Of a stretch of DNA of 64,000 nt, positions 36,013 through 44,900 are shown piece by piece. Each line of letters opens with the position of its first letter. Positions within the stretch are counted from its first letter, which is position 1. Made by a program: the position numbers and the translations under genes. Source of the DNA: Rhodococcus rhodochrous (lineage in GTDB: Bacteria > Actinomycetota > Actinomycetes > Mycobacteriales > Mycobacteriaceae); contig NZ_LT906450.1 in the NCBI RefSeq assembly GCF_900187265.1, positions 4,331,444 through 4,395,443 on the forward strand, in the 5' to 3' direction. Under the pieces are notes generated by a model. It saw nothing but the letters and a program-made list of their open reading frames with translations, had not been told where the DNA came from and ran no database searches.

Positions 36013-37595
36013 GCGTAGGCCTGAGGGTGGGGACCACCGTGTCGTCGGTTGCGGTCACCTCACCGACGCCGGGACGGCCGGACCCCGCACCGATCGAGCG
36101 GTTCACCGCCGTCCACCTGCACTCCGACGGCACCGCAACGCTCGGAGACCACGACGTCGTCGACGGCCACACCAGTTCCTTCACCGGCTTCGTCGACCGC
36201 CTCGGCCACTCCGGTGGTGTCCGCGCCAACGACGGTTCGCTCTCCCGCGCCGAAGACCTCGTCGCCACGGCCATGGAATGCCTCCTCGCCGACGCAGCCT
36301 CCCTCATCGGCGACACCCCGTACACCGCAGTGGCGACGCACCCCACCGACTGGCCGAGCTCGACGGTCGCGGTGCTGCGCAACGCCCTCGACTACGTCGG
36401 ATTGCGTCACGTCTCGCTCGTCTCCGACGCCGAGGCCGCCGCGGCATGGTTCGAATCGCAGGTCGCGCACCAGACCGGACGACTCGTCGCGGTCTATCAC
36501 ATCGACCCGCAGGGCTCGACCGTCACCCTCGTGCGCTCGGGAGTCGCGGCGGGTAAGGCATTCCGGTACCCCGAAGGCGACGCCCCGTCGGTCGCTGCGC
36601 AGCTCTCGTCGGCGCTCGGCGCGTTCGGCTGGCTCGTGAGCAACCTCGACGCCATCGTCGTCACGGTCGACGAAGCGGTCGACCCGAGCGCCGCGCAGCT
36701 CGTCGCGCAGTCGGTGAAGACCGGACTCGGCGTGCGGTGCGCCCTGGCGCCCGAGCCGCACCAGACGATGGTGCGCGGCGCTGCTCTCGCCGCGGCCGCA
36801 GGCTCGGTCGACCTCCTCGGGTCGACGCAGATCCTGCCCACCGCCAAGCTCGCCGAACCGCGACGCAGCGAACTCGACCCAGAGATCACCGCGGTGATCT
36901 CGAAGATCACGGCGACTCCCCCTCCGGGTGCCACGCCCGCTCCCGCCGCGACGCCCGCGGCGAACACGTCGAAGGCGACGGTCGCCGCCGTCGCGGTCGG
37001 AGAAACCGCCGACGAGAAGCCCTCGGGTCGCTCGTCGAAGGTCACGGCCATCGCGGCAGCCGCGGCGATCGCGCTGCTCGTGGGCGTCGGCGCGCTGGTG
37101 TTCGGACTGCGGGACTCTCCGACGGCCACCGCGGGAACGCAGGTCGCCGAGACCCCGACCGCACCCGCGACCACGACGACCTCGAAGGCGCGCCCCGCAC
37201 CGGCTCCCCGCAGCACCGAGGAGACCACCACCGAGGAGTCGACCGAGCCGGCCACCGCCGAGCAGACGGTCCCGGTGGCTCCGCCGGTCGTGCAGCAGAC
37301 CTGGGTAGATCCCACCACCGGCACGAGCGAACAGTCCTCTTCTTCGTCGTCGTCGCCGGGCTCGACCACCTCCAGCACGTCCGACACGTCCTCGACCACG
37401 TCGAGCACAGGCTGGTCGAGGCGGAACCAGCCCAGTGATTCCTCGGGTGGCGGACGCGACAGAGGCGGCAGCGGTGGCGGGGACAGCAGCACCCCGACGA
37501 CTCCGCCGACGTCCGATACGACCGATCCCGAGCCCTCCGAGGGACCGACACCGTCGGAGACTTCGGAGCCGTCGGAGACTGAGACCCCCAACTAG
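36003..37595 (+). CDS. Hsp70-like membrane protein with degenerate ATPase
   Basis: A 530-residue protein. The N-terminal about 290 residues have the Hsp70/actin outline (VGVGLRVGTTVSSVAVT opening), but the phosphate loop normally reading DLGGGT is replaced by HIDPQGST, and the adenosine-motif glycines are lost (VVTVDEAVDPSAAQL). It is therefore probably ATPase-dead. A membrane helix (VTAIAAAAAIALLVGVGALVFGL, about 347-369) is followed by an external Ser/Thr/Pro/Glu-rich tail of about 160 residues. ATG at 36003 follows GGAGG and lies inside the iniR-like gene (10-bp overlap). It probably pairs with the intact homologue two genes upstream; that is inference. Confidence 0.75.
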   Translation: MSVGVGLRVGTTVSSVAVTSPTPGRPDPAPIERFTAVHLHSDGTATLGDHDVVDGHTSSFTGFVDRLGHSGGVRANDGSLSRAEDLVATAMECLLADAASLIGDTPYTAVATHPTDWPSSTVAVLRNALDYVGLRHVSLVSDAEAAAAWFESQVAHQTGRLVAVYHIDPQGSTVTLVRSGVAAGKAFRYPEGDAPSVAAQLSSALGAFGWLVSNLDAIVVTVDEAVDPSAAQLVAQSVKTGLGVRCALAPEPHQTMVRGAALAAAAGSVDLLGSTQILPTAKLAEPRRSELDPEITAVISKITATPPPGATPAPAATPAANTSKATVAAVAVGETADEKPSGRSSKVTAIAAAAAIALLVGVGALVFGLRDSPTATAGTQVAETPTAPATTTTSKARPAPAPRSTEETTTEESTEPATAEQTVPVAPPVVQQTWVDPTTGTSEQSSSSSSSPGSTTSSTSDTSSTTSSTGWSRRNQPSDSSGGGRDRGGSGGGDSSTPTTPPTSDTTDPEPSEGPTPSETSEPSETETPN

Positions 37596-37654
37596 ACAGC
37601 GCAGGTATCCCAGTGGTGACCTACGGCACTATCGGCGGTCGCCGGGCCGTCCCG

Positions 37655-37660
37655 TAGGCT
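37655..37660 (+). promoter_or_regulatory. -10 element of first protease gene
   Basis: TAGGCT lies 73 nt upstream of the ATG, in the gap after the Hsp70-like operon. No clear -35 or operator. Confidence 0.35.
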
Positions 37661-37733
37661 GTCCCGCGGGTCGGCTCGCCGAATCCACGAAGCACCTGTT
37701 CAAGAGCACATCGAGCACACATGAAAGGCCTCC

Positions 37734-39065
37734 ATGCGTCTCTCGTCGGCGTCGCGCGCCGCAGTCCGTTCCACCACCCGCCGCGTCGCAGTCGCAGCGG
37801 CCTCCGCGGTTCTGCTGGCAGTGCCCTTGAGCGCCACAGCGAGTGCCGCGCCCGCCGAACAGTTGCCTTCCGCTGAACTTCCCGCCGAACTCGTCGAGGC
37901 GATCCAGCGCGACCTGGGTCTGTCCCCCGAGGAGTATCTCGACCGGGCCGCCCGCGCGCAGGAGCTCGGCGACTACGCCCGCGACTTCCGTTCCGAGCAC
38001 CCCTCCGAGTTCGCCGGTGCCTGGCTCGGCGAGGACGGCAAGCCGGTCATCGCCGTCACGAACCGCGAGGCCGCCGAGCGCGCCGCGCAGGACGGCTTCC
38101 ACGCCACGGTCGCGCCGGTCTCGGCCGACGGACTCGAGCAGGCCCTCGCCGAATTGAACCGCTGGGTGGCAGGGCTCCCGCGCGAGGTGTCGTCGCAGAT
38201 CAACTCCGCGTCGATCGATGTGCTCAACAACCAGATCGTCCTCGACATCGTGAACTCGCCGATCGGGCGCGCACTGAACCTGCCGTCGCTGGTGGCGAAC
38301 GTGCAGGTCCAGCTGTCGCCGGGCATGCCGCCCAACGATCCGGCCCCGATGGGTGGCGACACCTACATCACCGCCGACGGCGACGTCCGCACCACGCCCA
38401 TCGAGCGCATCGGCATCTGCTCGTTCGGCTTCAACGGTGTCGACGCCGACGGCAACGCCGTCAACCTCACCGCCGGTCACTGCGACGCCGTCGCCCGTGC
38501 CGACGGTGGTTCGACCGTCTACCTGCCCAACCGCGCGAACATCGACGAGAGCGTCCGGATCGGCAAGTTCACCGAGTCCACGGTGGGCACCGACAGCACC
38601 CTCGACTACGGCATCGTCTCGCTGGACGACGCCGGCGTCGAGGCCGGCCTCGATCGCCCGTCGGTCCGCGGCGGCAACGGTTCGACCCTCACGGTCACCG
38701 GCACGGCCGTTCCGGTCGTCGGGGCGCCCGTCTGCAAGTCGGGACAGTCCTCGTCGTTCACGTGCGGCCTCGTCGTCGCCGACCGCATCGAGACCCAGCT
38801 GACCTACGACTCGGGCTTCTCGAGCACCATCCGCGGCTTCGCGACCTCCGCCTGCACCCTCGCGGGTGACAGCGGTGGCGCGATCGTCACCGGCACCCTC
38901 GCCCTCGGCGTGATCAGCGGATCGAACAGCGCCGGCGCACCGAACTGCGTCGAGGCGAACCTGGTACTCGCGCCCAACGGTGGTACCTCCAGCCTCGGCA
39001 TTCCGATCCAGGAGATCGAGAACGCCACCGGCACCCGAGTCCGTACTGCGGCGAACCCGGCATAA
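37734..39065 (+). CDS. Secreted trypsin-like serine protease (S1 family, alpha-lytic type)
   Basis: A 443-residue preproprotein. The Sec signal peptide is at residues 1 to about 39 (ending ASA). An N-terminal pro-region of about 150 residues (LPAELVEAIQRDLGLSPEEYLDRA, like alpha-lytic protease propeptides) precedes the S1 domain with catalytic His249 (TAGHCD), Asp291 (TLDYGIV) and Ser380 (GDSGG). Paired cysteines in the catalytic domain suggest disulfides and action outside the cell. ATG at 37734 follows GAAAGG. It is a paralogue of the next gene. Such proteases are common secreted proteins of Rhodococcus; targets are unknown. Confidence 0.88.
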   Translation: MRLSSASRAAVRSTTRRVAVAAASAVLLAVPLSATASAAPAEQLPSAELPAELVEAIQRDLGLSPEEYLDRAARAQELGDYARDFRSEHPSEFAGAWLGEDGKPVIAVTNREAAERAAQDGFHATVAPVSADGLEQALAELNRWVAGLPREVSSQINSASIDVLNNQIVLDIVNSPIGRALNLPSLVANVQVQLSPGMPPNDPAPMGGDTYITADGDVRTTPIERIGICSFGFNGVDADGNAVNLTAGHCDAVARADGGSTVYLPNRANIDESVRIGKFTESTVGTDSTLDYGIVSLDDAGVEAGLDRPSVRGGNGSTLTVTGTAVPVVGAPVCKSGQSSSFTCGLVVADRIETQLTYDSGFSSTIRGFATSACTLAGDSGGAIVTGTLALGVISGSNSAGAPNCVEANLVLAPNGGTSSLGIPIQEIENATGTRVRTAANPA

Positions 39066-39124
39066 AGGCCGGAACCGTCCGGTCCGTTCGTCACAACAGT
39101 CACACGAGTCTCATCCGTAACCGA

Positions 39125-39160
39125 GAAGTACCTATGTACTTCCTCGCTCACCCCTTAGGA
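39125..39160 (+). promoter_or_regulatory. Promoter and operator-like palindrome of second protease gene
   Basis: GAAGTAC-CTAT-GTACTTC (39125-39142) is a perfect 7-4-7 inverted repeat placed 12 nt before a TAGGAT -10 hexamer (39155-39160), covering the -35 position. Typical of a repressor site. Confidence 0.6.
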
Positions 39161-39232
39161 TCGGACGGACGCCGATCCGCGGGGGAACGGCGCCTTCGCG
39201 CGTGCATGCGTGAAGGAACGAGAAAGGTATCC

Positions 39233-40540
39233 ATGCGACGCACCTTCGCACGTCGGACGGCCGTCATCGGTTCGGCCGCACTGCTGCTCCTCGGTCCTGC
39301 CGTTGCCATCGCGCAGGCCGAACCCGAGACCGAACCCGCGCAGACATCGTCTCTGCCGGCCGAGCTCGTCGAGGCGTTGCAGCGCGACCTGAACATCGAT
39401 GCCGAGCGCTTCCTCGCCGATGCGCAGCGCAGCCAGGATCTCGCCGCGTTCGCCGAGAAGGCACGGGAGCAGTTCGAAGCCGTCTTCGCCGGTGTGTGGC
39501 TGGACGACCAGGGCACCGCCACGGTCGGCCTGACCGAGGGTGACGGCTTCGAGGAGGCCCGCAAGGCCGCCGAGGATGCCGGATTCACCGTCGCCGAGAC
39601 CGAACGCAGCGAGGACGCCCTCGAAGATCAGCTCGGCGCACTGGGCGACTGGCTCGAGACCCAGCCGCCCGCCGTCGCCGACGTCATCCGCGGCATCGCC
39701 ATCGACGTGGTGAACAACGACGTCGTCGTGCGCACCGACAACGTGTCCGGTGTCGAGCTCCCCGACTTCCTCGACGGAGTGCGCGTGCTGTTCGCTCCCG
39801 CCGAGCTGACGCCGGAAGGCGCGACCGACCTGCAGCCCATCGCCGGTGGCCTCGACGCCCCCGACGCTCTCTTCGGTGGCGACGCCTACGCCGCGCTCGG
39901 CGCCGGCGAGGGCCTGCGCTGCTCGCTCGGCTTCAACGGCGAGGACGGCAACGGACAGCCCGTGAACATCACCGCCGGTCACTGCGACCCCAACCGCGCG
40001 CAGGCCGGCACTCGGTGGGCCTCCCAGGTCCACCAGCTCATCGGCGACAACCTCGGCCAGCATCTCGGCTCGTTCGAGAAGACGGTGCTCGACGGCAGCG
40101 ACTACGCGCTGATCCGCCCCACCGCCGCTGCCGCGGGTCGCTTCGAGAACAACGGCGTGCGCGTTCCGTTCGCCGCTCCGCTGCCCATCACGGGTGTCGC
40201 GGATCCCGTCGTGGGCGCTCCGGTCTGCAAGTCGGGCCTGCGCACCGGCTACAGCTGCGGCGTCGTGACCGCCACCGGCCAGAACGTCGAGATCGGCCAC
40301 CGCGTGCTCGAGAACGGCTTCTCCACCAACCTGTGCGCCCTGCAGGGTGACAGCGGTGGCACCCTCGTCACCGGCACCCTCGCCCTCGGCATCTCCAGCG
40401 CCTCGAACGTCGGCCAGTACGGCATGTGCGAGATCGCCGGGTTCGTCAGCGGCCTGCTCGGTGAGAGCCCCGAACTGTTCGCCACGCCGATCAAGACGGT
40501 CCTCGCGGAGAACCCGGGCCTGAAGGTCCGCACCTGGTAG
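39233..40540 (+). CDS. Secreted trypsin-like serine protease (S1 family, alpha-lytic type)
   Basis: A 435-residue preproprotein with signal peptide (about 1-31, ending AQA), an alpha-lytic-type pro-region (LPAELVEALQRDLNIDAERFLADA) and an S1 domain with His250 (TAGHCD), Asp290 (GSDYALI) and Ser374 (GDSGG). It is the same architecture as the preceding gene and clearly a tandem duplicate, but diverged. ATG at 39233 follows GAAAGG; an earlier in-frame start falls inside the promoter palindrome and is rejected. Separate promoter signals suggest the two copies are regulated independently. Confidence 0.88.
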   Translation: MRRTFARRTAVIGSAALLLLGPAVAIAQAEPETEPAQTSSLPAELVEALQRDLNIDAERFLADAQRSQDLAAFAEKAREQFEAVFAGVWLDDQGTATVGLTEGDGFEEARKAAEDAGFTVAETERSEDALEDQLGALGDWLETQPPAVADVIRGIAIDVVNNDVVVRTDNVSGVELPDFLDGVRVLFAPAELTPEGATDLQPIAGGLDAPDALFGGDAYAALGAGEGLRCSLGFNGEDGNGQPVNITAGHCDPNRAQAGTRWASQVHQLIGDNLGQHLGSFEKTVLDGSDYALIRPTAAAAGRFENNGVRVPFAAPLPITGVADPVVGAPVCKSGLRTGYSCGVVTATGQNVEIGHRVLENGFSTNLCALQGDSGGTLVTGTLALGISSASNVGQYGMCEIAGFVSGLLGESPELFATPIKTVLAENPGLKVRTW

Positions 40541-40562
40541 GACAGGCTCCATACAAGAACGC

Positions 40563-40594
40563 GGCCCGGCTTTCCCAACATGGAGAGCCGGGCC
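40563..40594 (+). terminator. Terminator of second protease gene
   Basis: A 13-bp stem (40563-40575 with 40582-40594, one wobble pair) lies 22 bp after the stop codon. Confidence 0.8.
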
Positions 40595-40660
40595 TCGTCG
40601 CATACTCAGCGGTATGTGCTGCCACAGGAGCGTCACCGAGGAATCAAGATCGAGTCAGGT

Positions 40661-40666
40661 TAGGCT
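40661..40666 (+). promoter_or_regulatory. -10 element before small ORF
   Basis: TAGGCT within TCAGGTTAGGCT, 55 nt before the GTG of the 30-residue ORF. The left half also resembles half of an IdeR box, but the other half is absent. Confidence 0.35.
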
Positions 40667-40720
40667 CTCTCCAACTCGGTCGGAACACGTGAGTCGGCCG
40701 CAAGAACAGAGGGAGAAGAA

Positions 40721-40813
40721 GTGCTCGGATCATCACTCCTGGGAAGCCTGGCGGTAGTGCTTACAGATCCACAGGTGCTGTGGAACTTGATCAGACTTTT
40801 TCTGGCCGCCTGA
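40721..40813 (+). CDS. Possible 30-residue hydrophobic peptide
   Basis: The GTG-started frame MLGSSLLGSLAVVLTDPQ... encodes 30 residues ending LIRLFLAA. GGGAG lies 6 nt before the GTG, and a -10-like TAGGCT lies at 40661-40666. The peptide is hydrophobic and amphipathic with a central DPQ turn, like short channel-forming or membrane peptides of mycolate bacteria, but too short for a reliable family call. It fills the gap between two terminators, which supports an expressed unit. It could also be an untranslated RNA or chance. Confidence 0.4.
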   Translation: MLGSSLLGSLAVVLTDPQVLWNLIRLFLAA

Positions 40814-40824
40814 CCAGGGTACGA

Positions 40825-40860
40825 AACAGCCCCGCCGCCCTTCCGGGCGACGGGGCTGTT
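40825..40860. terminator. Bidirectional terminator
   Basis: A 16-bp stem (40825-40840 with 40845-40860, one mismatch) with a TTCC loop lies between the small ORF and the convergent secreted-protein gene. Confidence 0.85.
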
Positions 40861-40871
40861 CTCGCTCTTCC

Positions 40872-41564
40872 TTACTTGGCCCACTGCGTGGTTCCCGGAG
40901 GCGCGAACAGATCCTGGACCACTGCGATACCCGCGACCACAGCGGTCGGGCCACCGGCGACGAAAGCACCGATGGTGCCGCCACCACCTGCTCCGACCAC
41001 ACACCCACCGATGGCACCCGGAATCGTCCCGACAAGGCCGACGGCCGCGCCGACGATGCAGCCGATGATCGCACCTGCAACGGTGCCGATGGCCGTAGCC
41101 ATGCCCAGCTGCGAAATGAAGTTCTGCTGCGACTTCAGGTTCTCCTCAGGCGACGCGACGTCGGTCAGCTTCAGGGCAACCGGGGTGATCGACGGCCCGA
41201 CCTTGTCCTCGGGATCAACCGGCACGGCCTTATTCAGGTCCGTCGTCGGGGTCAGGGTCAGCGTCTTGCCGTCTTCGCTGATCTCACGCTCGAAGGGGAG
41301 CTGCAGATCGCCGAGCTGGATCGCGAGGGGCAGGCTGAGGACAGTGTTGCCGTCGTCGTCCTGCAGCTCGACGCTTTCACCGTCGCCGGAGATCCGGAAC
41401 TGTCCGGCGTCGATGACAGTCTCGATGGACTCACCGTCGGGACGAACCTCGTAGTTGATGGCGTTCTCGTCCTGCGCAGCGGGCGCCGCATACGAGGTAC
41501 CGGCGGTGATGCCCATGGCGGCGATCGTCATCGTCGCCACAGCGGCAAGCTTCTTCAGCTTCAT
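40872..41564 (-). CDS. Secreted protein of unknown function with hydrophobic C-terminus
   Basis: A 230-residue protein. The signal peptide KLKKLAAVATMTIAAMGITAGTSYA ends near residue 26. A beta-rich acidic domain follows (about 30-130: NYEVRPDGESIETVIDAGQFRI). The C-terminal half is a long Gly/Ala/Val-rich hydrophobic region (ATAIGTVAGAIIGCIVGAAVGLVG, then GGCVVGAGGGGTIGAF) that looks membrane-active or porin-like. ATG at 41564 gives a proper signal peptide; a GTG 27 nt upstream is less likely. I recognise the layout from Rhodococcus/Nocardia secreted proteins of unknown function but cannot give a role. A leftward TATGAT -10 at 41690-41685 would serve it. Confidence 0.7.
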   Translation of the reverse strand: MKLKKLAAVATMTIAAMGITAGTSYAAPAAQDENAINYEVRPDGESIETVIDAGQFRISGDGESVELQDDDGNTVLSLPLAIQLGDLQLPFEREISEDGKTLTLTPTTDLNKAVPVDPEDKVGPSITPVALKLTDVASPEENLKSQQNFISQLGMATAIGTVAGAIIGCIVGAAVGLVGTIPGAIGGCVVGAGGGGTIGAFVAGGPTAVVAGIAVVQDLFAPPGTTQWAK

Positions 41565-41911
41565 CTTTTTCCGTTCTGTGACATGGCGCACGCCTGTTAA
41601 GACGCCCCCATTCTGCTGTATTGACCTGGAGTTCTACGTCCCCCGACGTGTACAGCCCACATGCGAACCCCATGTACCGGGCGAATCATAACCGACATCA
41701 CATCCGGAGTGTTATACCCATTTGCCCGAATGGAAACAGCATCGTGGCCGGTACAGGGGTGCCGTGATCTCCGTGTGACACATGCCTCTTTTCAGACGAG
41801 TTAGGACATCCTGCGTGACTGCGGTATCACGTTTGACCTCTAGCGTGTCCGGGCACACGGTCTCCGATTCGACGCAGTCATAGCTACTGTCGGGTAACTC
41901 CAGATCAGACC
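41565..41911. other. Intergenic region, no gene seen
   Basis: About 350 bp between divergent genes. It contains a leftward TATGAT -10-like element (41690-41685) for the secreted-protein gene. No convincing ORF or hairpin was found. Confidence 0.5.
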
Positions 41912-41946
41912 AAGTTACCGGTGAGTAACTTAGCTTGCGTTACGAT
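41912..41946 (+). promoter_or_regulatory. Promoter and TetR-type palindrome of Fe-S oxidoreductase
   Basis: AAGTTAC-CGGTGA-GTAACTT (41912-41931) is a perfect 7-6-7 inverted repeat just upstream of a TACGAT -10 hexamer (41941-41946), so it overlaps the -35 position. The form suggests a TetR-family repressor site; the regulator is not in the window. Confidence 0.6.
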
Positions 41947-41999
41947 GCGGTGACTCATACCAGGCGGCACGACGCCGCCCCCGACACGAAAGGCCACGT

Positions 42000-44900
42000 A
42001 TGAATGCCCTGACGATTACGTTGGGCACGATCGGCGTGCTGCTGAGCCTCGTGTGTTGGTTCGCGTTCATCAGCGGCGCGCTGAAGATGGTCAACACGAT
42101 CCGGGTCGGCCAGCCGGCCCCGGACCGCTGGCGGCCGTTCTTCCCGCGCTTCAAGCAGATGGTCGTCGAATTCCTCGCGCACACGAAGATGGTCAAATTC
42201 CGGACCGTCGGCTGGGCGCACTGGCTGGTGATGGTCGGCTTCATGCTCGGCGCGATCGTCTGGTTCGAGGCCTACGGCCAGACGTTCGATCCGAACTTCC
42301 ATTGGCCCCTCATCGGCGACACCGTCGTCTACCACTTCATCGACGAGATCCTCGGCCTCGGCACGGTGATCGGCATCCTGACGCTGATCTACATCCGCCA
42401 GCGCAACCATCCGCGTCAGCCCGGTCGGATGTCGCGCTTCAGTGGCTCGAACTTCAAGGCCGCCTACTTCGTCGAAGCGGTGGTGCTGCTCGAGGGCCTG
42501 GGCATGATCCTGGTGAAGGCCGGCAAGATCGCCACCTACCACCACCACAACGCCTACACCGACTTCTTCACGATGCAGGTCGCCCGGATCCTTCCGGAGA
42601 GCCCCGAACTGGTGTCGGTGTTCGCGTTCATCAAGCTCATGTCGGGCATGGTGTGGCTCTACATCGTCGGCCGCAACATCACCTGGGGTGTCGCGTGGCA
42701 CCGCTTCTCGGCCTTCTTCAACATCTACTTCAAGCGTGAGGACGACGGCGGTCCCGCCCTCGGCGCCGCACGCCAGATGATGTCCGGCGGCAAGCCCGTC
42801 GACATGGAAGACGCCGACCCGGACAACGACACCTTCGGTGCCGGTCGCATCGAGGACTTCACGTGGAAGGGCTGGCTGGACTTCACGACCTGCACCGAGT
42901 GCGGTCGTTGCCAGTCGCAGTGCCCCGCCTGGAACACCGGTAAGCCGCTGTCGCCCAAGCTGCTCATCACGTCGCTGCGCGACCACGGTTACGCCAAGGC
43001 GCCCTACCTGCTCGCCGGCGGTCGCACCGATCTCGGTGGCGACGAGGTCGGGCTGGTCGACGCCGACGGCAACCCGGACGAGGCCAAGCTCGCGAAGATC
43101 CCGGCGTCGGCTCGCGAGGAGTCGGGTCGCAAGCTCGTCGGCGAGACCGAGGCGCTGGTCGAGGGCGGCGAGCTCGCTCCCGTCATCGACACCGAGACCC
43201 TGTGGTCGTGCACCAACTGTGGTGCGTGCGTCGAGCAGTGCCCGGTGGACATCGAGCACGTCGACCACATCATCGACATGCGTCGCTACCAGGTGCTCAT
43301 CGAGTCGGACTTCCCGTCCGAGCTCGCGGGTCTGTTCAAGAACCTCGAGAACAAGGGCAACCCCTGGGGTCAGAACGCCAAGGACCGTCTCAACTGGATC
43401 AACGAGATGGAGTTCGACATCCCGGTCTTCGGCCAGGATGCCGACAGCTTCGACGGCTACGAGTACCTCTTCTGGGTCGGCTGTGCCGGTGCCTACGAGG
43501 ACCGCGCGAAGAAGACCACGAAGGCCGTCGCCGAGCTCCTCGCGACCGCCGGCGTGAAGTTCATGGTCCTCGGCGCCGACGAGACCTGCACGGGCGACTC
43601 CGCTCGCCGCGCGGGCAACGAGTTCCTGTTCCAGCAGCTGGCGCAGCAGAACATCGAAGTCCTCAACGGTGTGTTCGAGGGCGTCGAGCCGAGCAAGCGC
43701 AAGATCGTCGTGACCTGCGCGCACTGCTTCAACGCGCTGAACAACGAGTACCCGCAGGTGGGTGGCAGCTACGAGGTCGTCCACCACACGCAGCTGCTCA
43801 ACCGTCTCGTGCGGGCGAAGAAGCTGGTCCAGGTCAAGGCCGTCGGCCAGGACGTGACCTACCACGACCCGTGCTTCCTCGGACGGCACAACAAGGTCTA
43901 CAACGCTCCGCGTGAGCTGATGGCGGCGTCGGGCGCGAAGCTCGTCGAGATGCCGCGTCACGGCGAGCGGTCCATGTGCTGTGGTGCCGGTGGTGCCCGC
44001 ATGTGGATGGAGGAGAAGATCGGTAAGCGCATCAACATCGACCGTGTCGACGAAGCGCTCACCACGAATCCCGCCAAGATCGCGACCGGCTGCCCGTTCT
44101 GCCGCGTCATGCTCACCGATGGTGTGACGGCGCGTCAGGAAGAGGGCAAGGGTGAAGGCGTCGAGGTCATCGACGTCGCGCAGCTCATGCTCGAGTCCAT
44201 CTCTCGCGTCGAGGCCGCCAAGCTCAGCGACAACCTCAAGGTCGTCCAGCAGCCGAAGACCCCGGTGGAGGTCGAGGAGACCGCGGAAGAGGTCGAGAAG
44301 GAGCGCGTCGAGGAGGTCGAGGCCGCAGCGGCAGCGCCGGCTGCTCCGAAGACCACCGGTGCCCCGAAGACCGGCGGTCTGCAGATGAAGGGCGGGCTCA
44401 AGGCTCCGGGCGGACCGAAGGCTCCCGGTGGCGCGAAGGCTCCTGCTGCTGAGGCAGCCGAGGCTCCGGCAGCGCCGAAGGCGAAGCCGGGCGGACTGCA
44501 GATGAAGGGCGGCCTGAAGGGTCCGGGCGCGAAGAAGGCTGCGGCTCCGGCTGCACCTGCCGCGTCGTCCGAGGCTTCTGCTGCTCCTGCGGCCGAGGCA
44601 CCGGCAGCGCCGAAGGCCAAGCCGGGCGGACTGCAGATGAAGGGTGGCCTCAAGGCTCCGGGCGCGAAGGCCCCGGGTGCTGCGAAGCCGGCCGCACCTG
44701 CTGCCCCGGCCGAGTCGTCGGCGTCGTCGGAAGCTCCCGCAGCCGAGGCACCCGCGGTGCCGAAGGCGAAGCCGGGTGGTCTCCAGCTCAAGAGCGGCCT
44801 GAAGGGCCCCGGCGCCAAGAAGGCGGCTCCGGCAGCGAACTCTGCTCCCGCGGCTCCTGCCGAGGAAGCACCTGCTGCCGAGGCTCCCGCGGCGGAAGTT

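Noticed and set aside
40655-40673. Possible IdeR (iron) box around TCAGGTTAGGCT
   Set aside because: Only the left half resembles the consensus; the symmetric right half is missing, and TAGGCT is better read as a -10 hexamer.
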